A DNA stretch of 5,159 nucleotides from contig JAGQLZ010000067.1 of NCBI GenBank assembly GCA_020428895.1, positions 1-5,159 on the forward strand, given 5' to 3'. How positions within the stretch are numbered: position 1 is the first letter of the stretch; every line of letters begins with the position of its first letter. This document shows positions 4,915 through 5,159 of this stretch, one piece after another. A program made the translations under genes and the position numbers. This DNA is from Candidatus Kaiserbacteria bacterium. GTDB lineage: Bacteria; Patescibacteriota; Minisyncoccia; Phycocordibacterales; UBA918. A model generated the notes under the pieces. It had not been told where the DNA came from. It saw only the letters and a program-made list of their open reading frames with translations, and searched no databases.

Positions 4915-5159
4915 ATGGATTTTAAAACTCTTGTTACAAATACGGATTGGAATGAATATTTCTTGAATAGCCTAAGAAGTAAAGGGCTGAAGGAAGACAA
5001 AGAGATCTGGAAGACGTCTTCTAACACATACAGATTTATTCATTTTTCACCAAAAATAAGTGAAATTATTAAATCAGGGTCTATAAATATTAGTGGAGGC
5101 GGCTTAATGGGAGTCGTTTATGTAACACCAATTCGTGCTGATGGCTCAGTGCACAATCT
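4915..5159 (+). CDS. Unidentified protein, 3' end outside the window
   Basis: An ATG 3 bases after the previous stop opens a frame that stays open for 81 codons to the window end. The start resembles that of the gene before it (both begin ATGGATTT). The visible part has an N-terminal helical stretch (DWNEYFLNSLRSKGLKEDKE), then strand YRFIHFS, a helix PKISEIIKSG, a glycine-rich turn SGGGLMG and strand VVYVTPI. The order histidine strand, helix ending in SG, then G-x-VYVT recalls the N-terminal half of ADP-ribosyltransferase-like folds (DarT or Tpt1 style), but the diagnostic later residues lie outside the window. That reading is a weak inference. The gene belongs to the operon that begins at 3054. 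Confidence 0.65.
   Translation, partial: MDFKTLVTNTDWNEYFLNSLRSKGLKEDKEIWKTSSNTYRFIHFSPKISEIIKSGSINISGGGLMGVVYVTPIRADGSVHN

Noticed and set aside
1..5159. CRISPR arrays, insertion sequences or tandem repeats
   Set aside because: No regularly spaced direct repeats, transposase-like gene or terminal inverted repeats were seen.

Overview
The window looks like a bacterial chromosome segment with moderately AT-rich DNA, short intergenic gaps and small genes. PDF ends on TGA, so the standard bacterial code applies, not a code that reads UGA as glycine or tryptophan. Several traits suggest, without proving, a reduced-genome lineage such as the Candidate Phyla Radiation (Patescibacteria): a shortened methionyl-tRNA formyltransferase, a compact def-fmt pair, a tRNA gene without an encoded CCA end, and starts with almost no Shine-Dalgarno motifs. 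That placement is inference.

Left part (1-2435), housekeeping. Peptide deformylase (5' end outside the window) overlaps fmt by 4 bases; together these two enzymes add and remove the formyl group on initiator methionine. A ribosome hibernation factor (HPF/RaiA) is convergent with fmt, and the two stop codons interlock in one TTAA. Next comes a glutaredoxin on the minus strand, closed by a 20-21 bp perfect hairpin terminator, and then a divergent tRNA-Asn(GTT). The hpf and glutaredoxin genes each have a TGnTATAAT-like extended -10 with no clear -35; the tRNA has a -35/-10 pair. A second strong hairpin lies inside the end of fmt and reads as a minus-strand terminator, probably for hpf.

Right part (2436-5159), accessory-looking. 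Downstream of the tRNA are a minus-strand deaminase of the cytidine/blasticidin-S deaminase family with a changed substrate pocket, then a divergent, tightly packed plus-strand operon: a Nudix hydrolase with a perfect Nudix box, a 404-residue Gfo/Idh/MocA-type oxidoreductase (8-base overlap), a 74-residue protein of unknown function (no gap), and an unidentified protein cut by the window end (3-base gap). Glutamate codon choice shifts across the tRNA: GAG is 7 of 39 in def+fmt and 23 of 47 in the Nudix and oxidoreductase genes. This fits a different origin for the right block, with the tRNA as a possible insertion boundary.

The best candidate for an undescribed system is this right-hand cassette. 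Its recognisable members (deaminase, Nudix, sugar-type dehydrogenase) all act on small nucleotide- or sugar-like molecules, and it ends in two proteins I do not recognise. No gene-free stretch exceeds about 300 bases; the longest, 2224-2499, contains the tRNA and its promoters.
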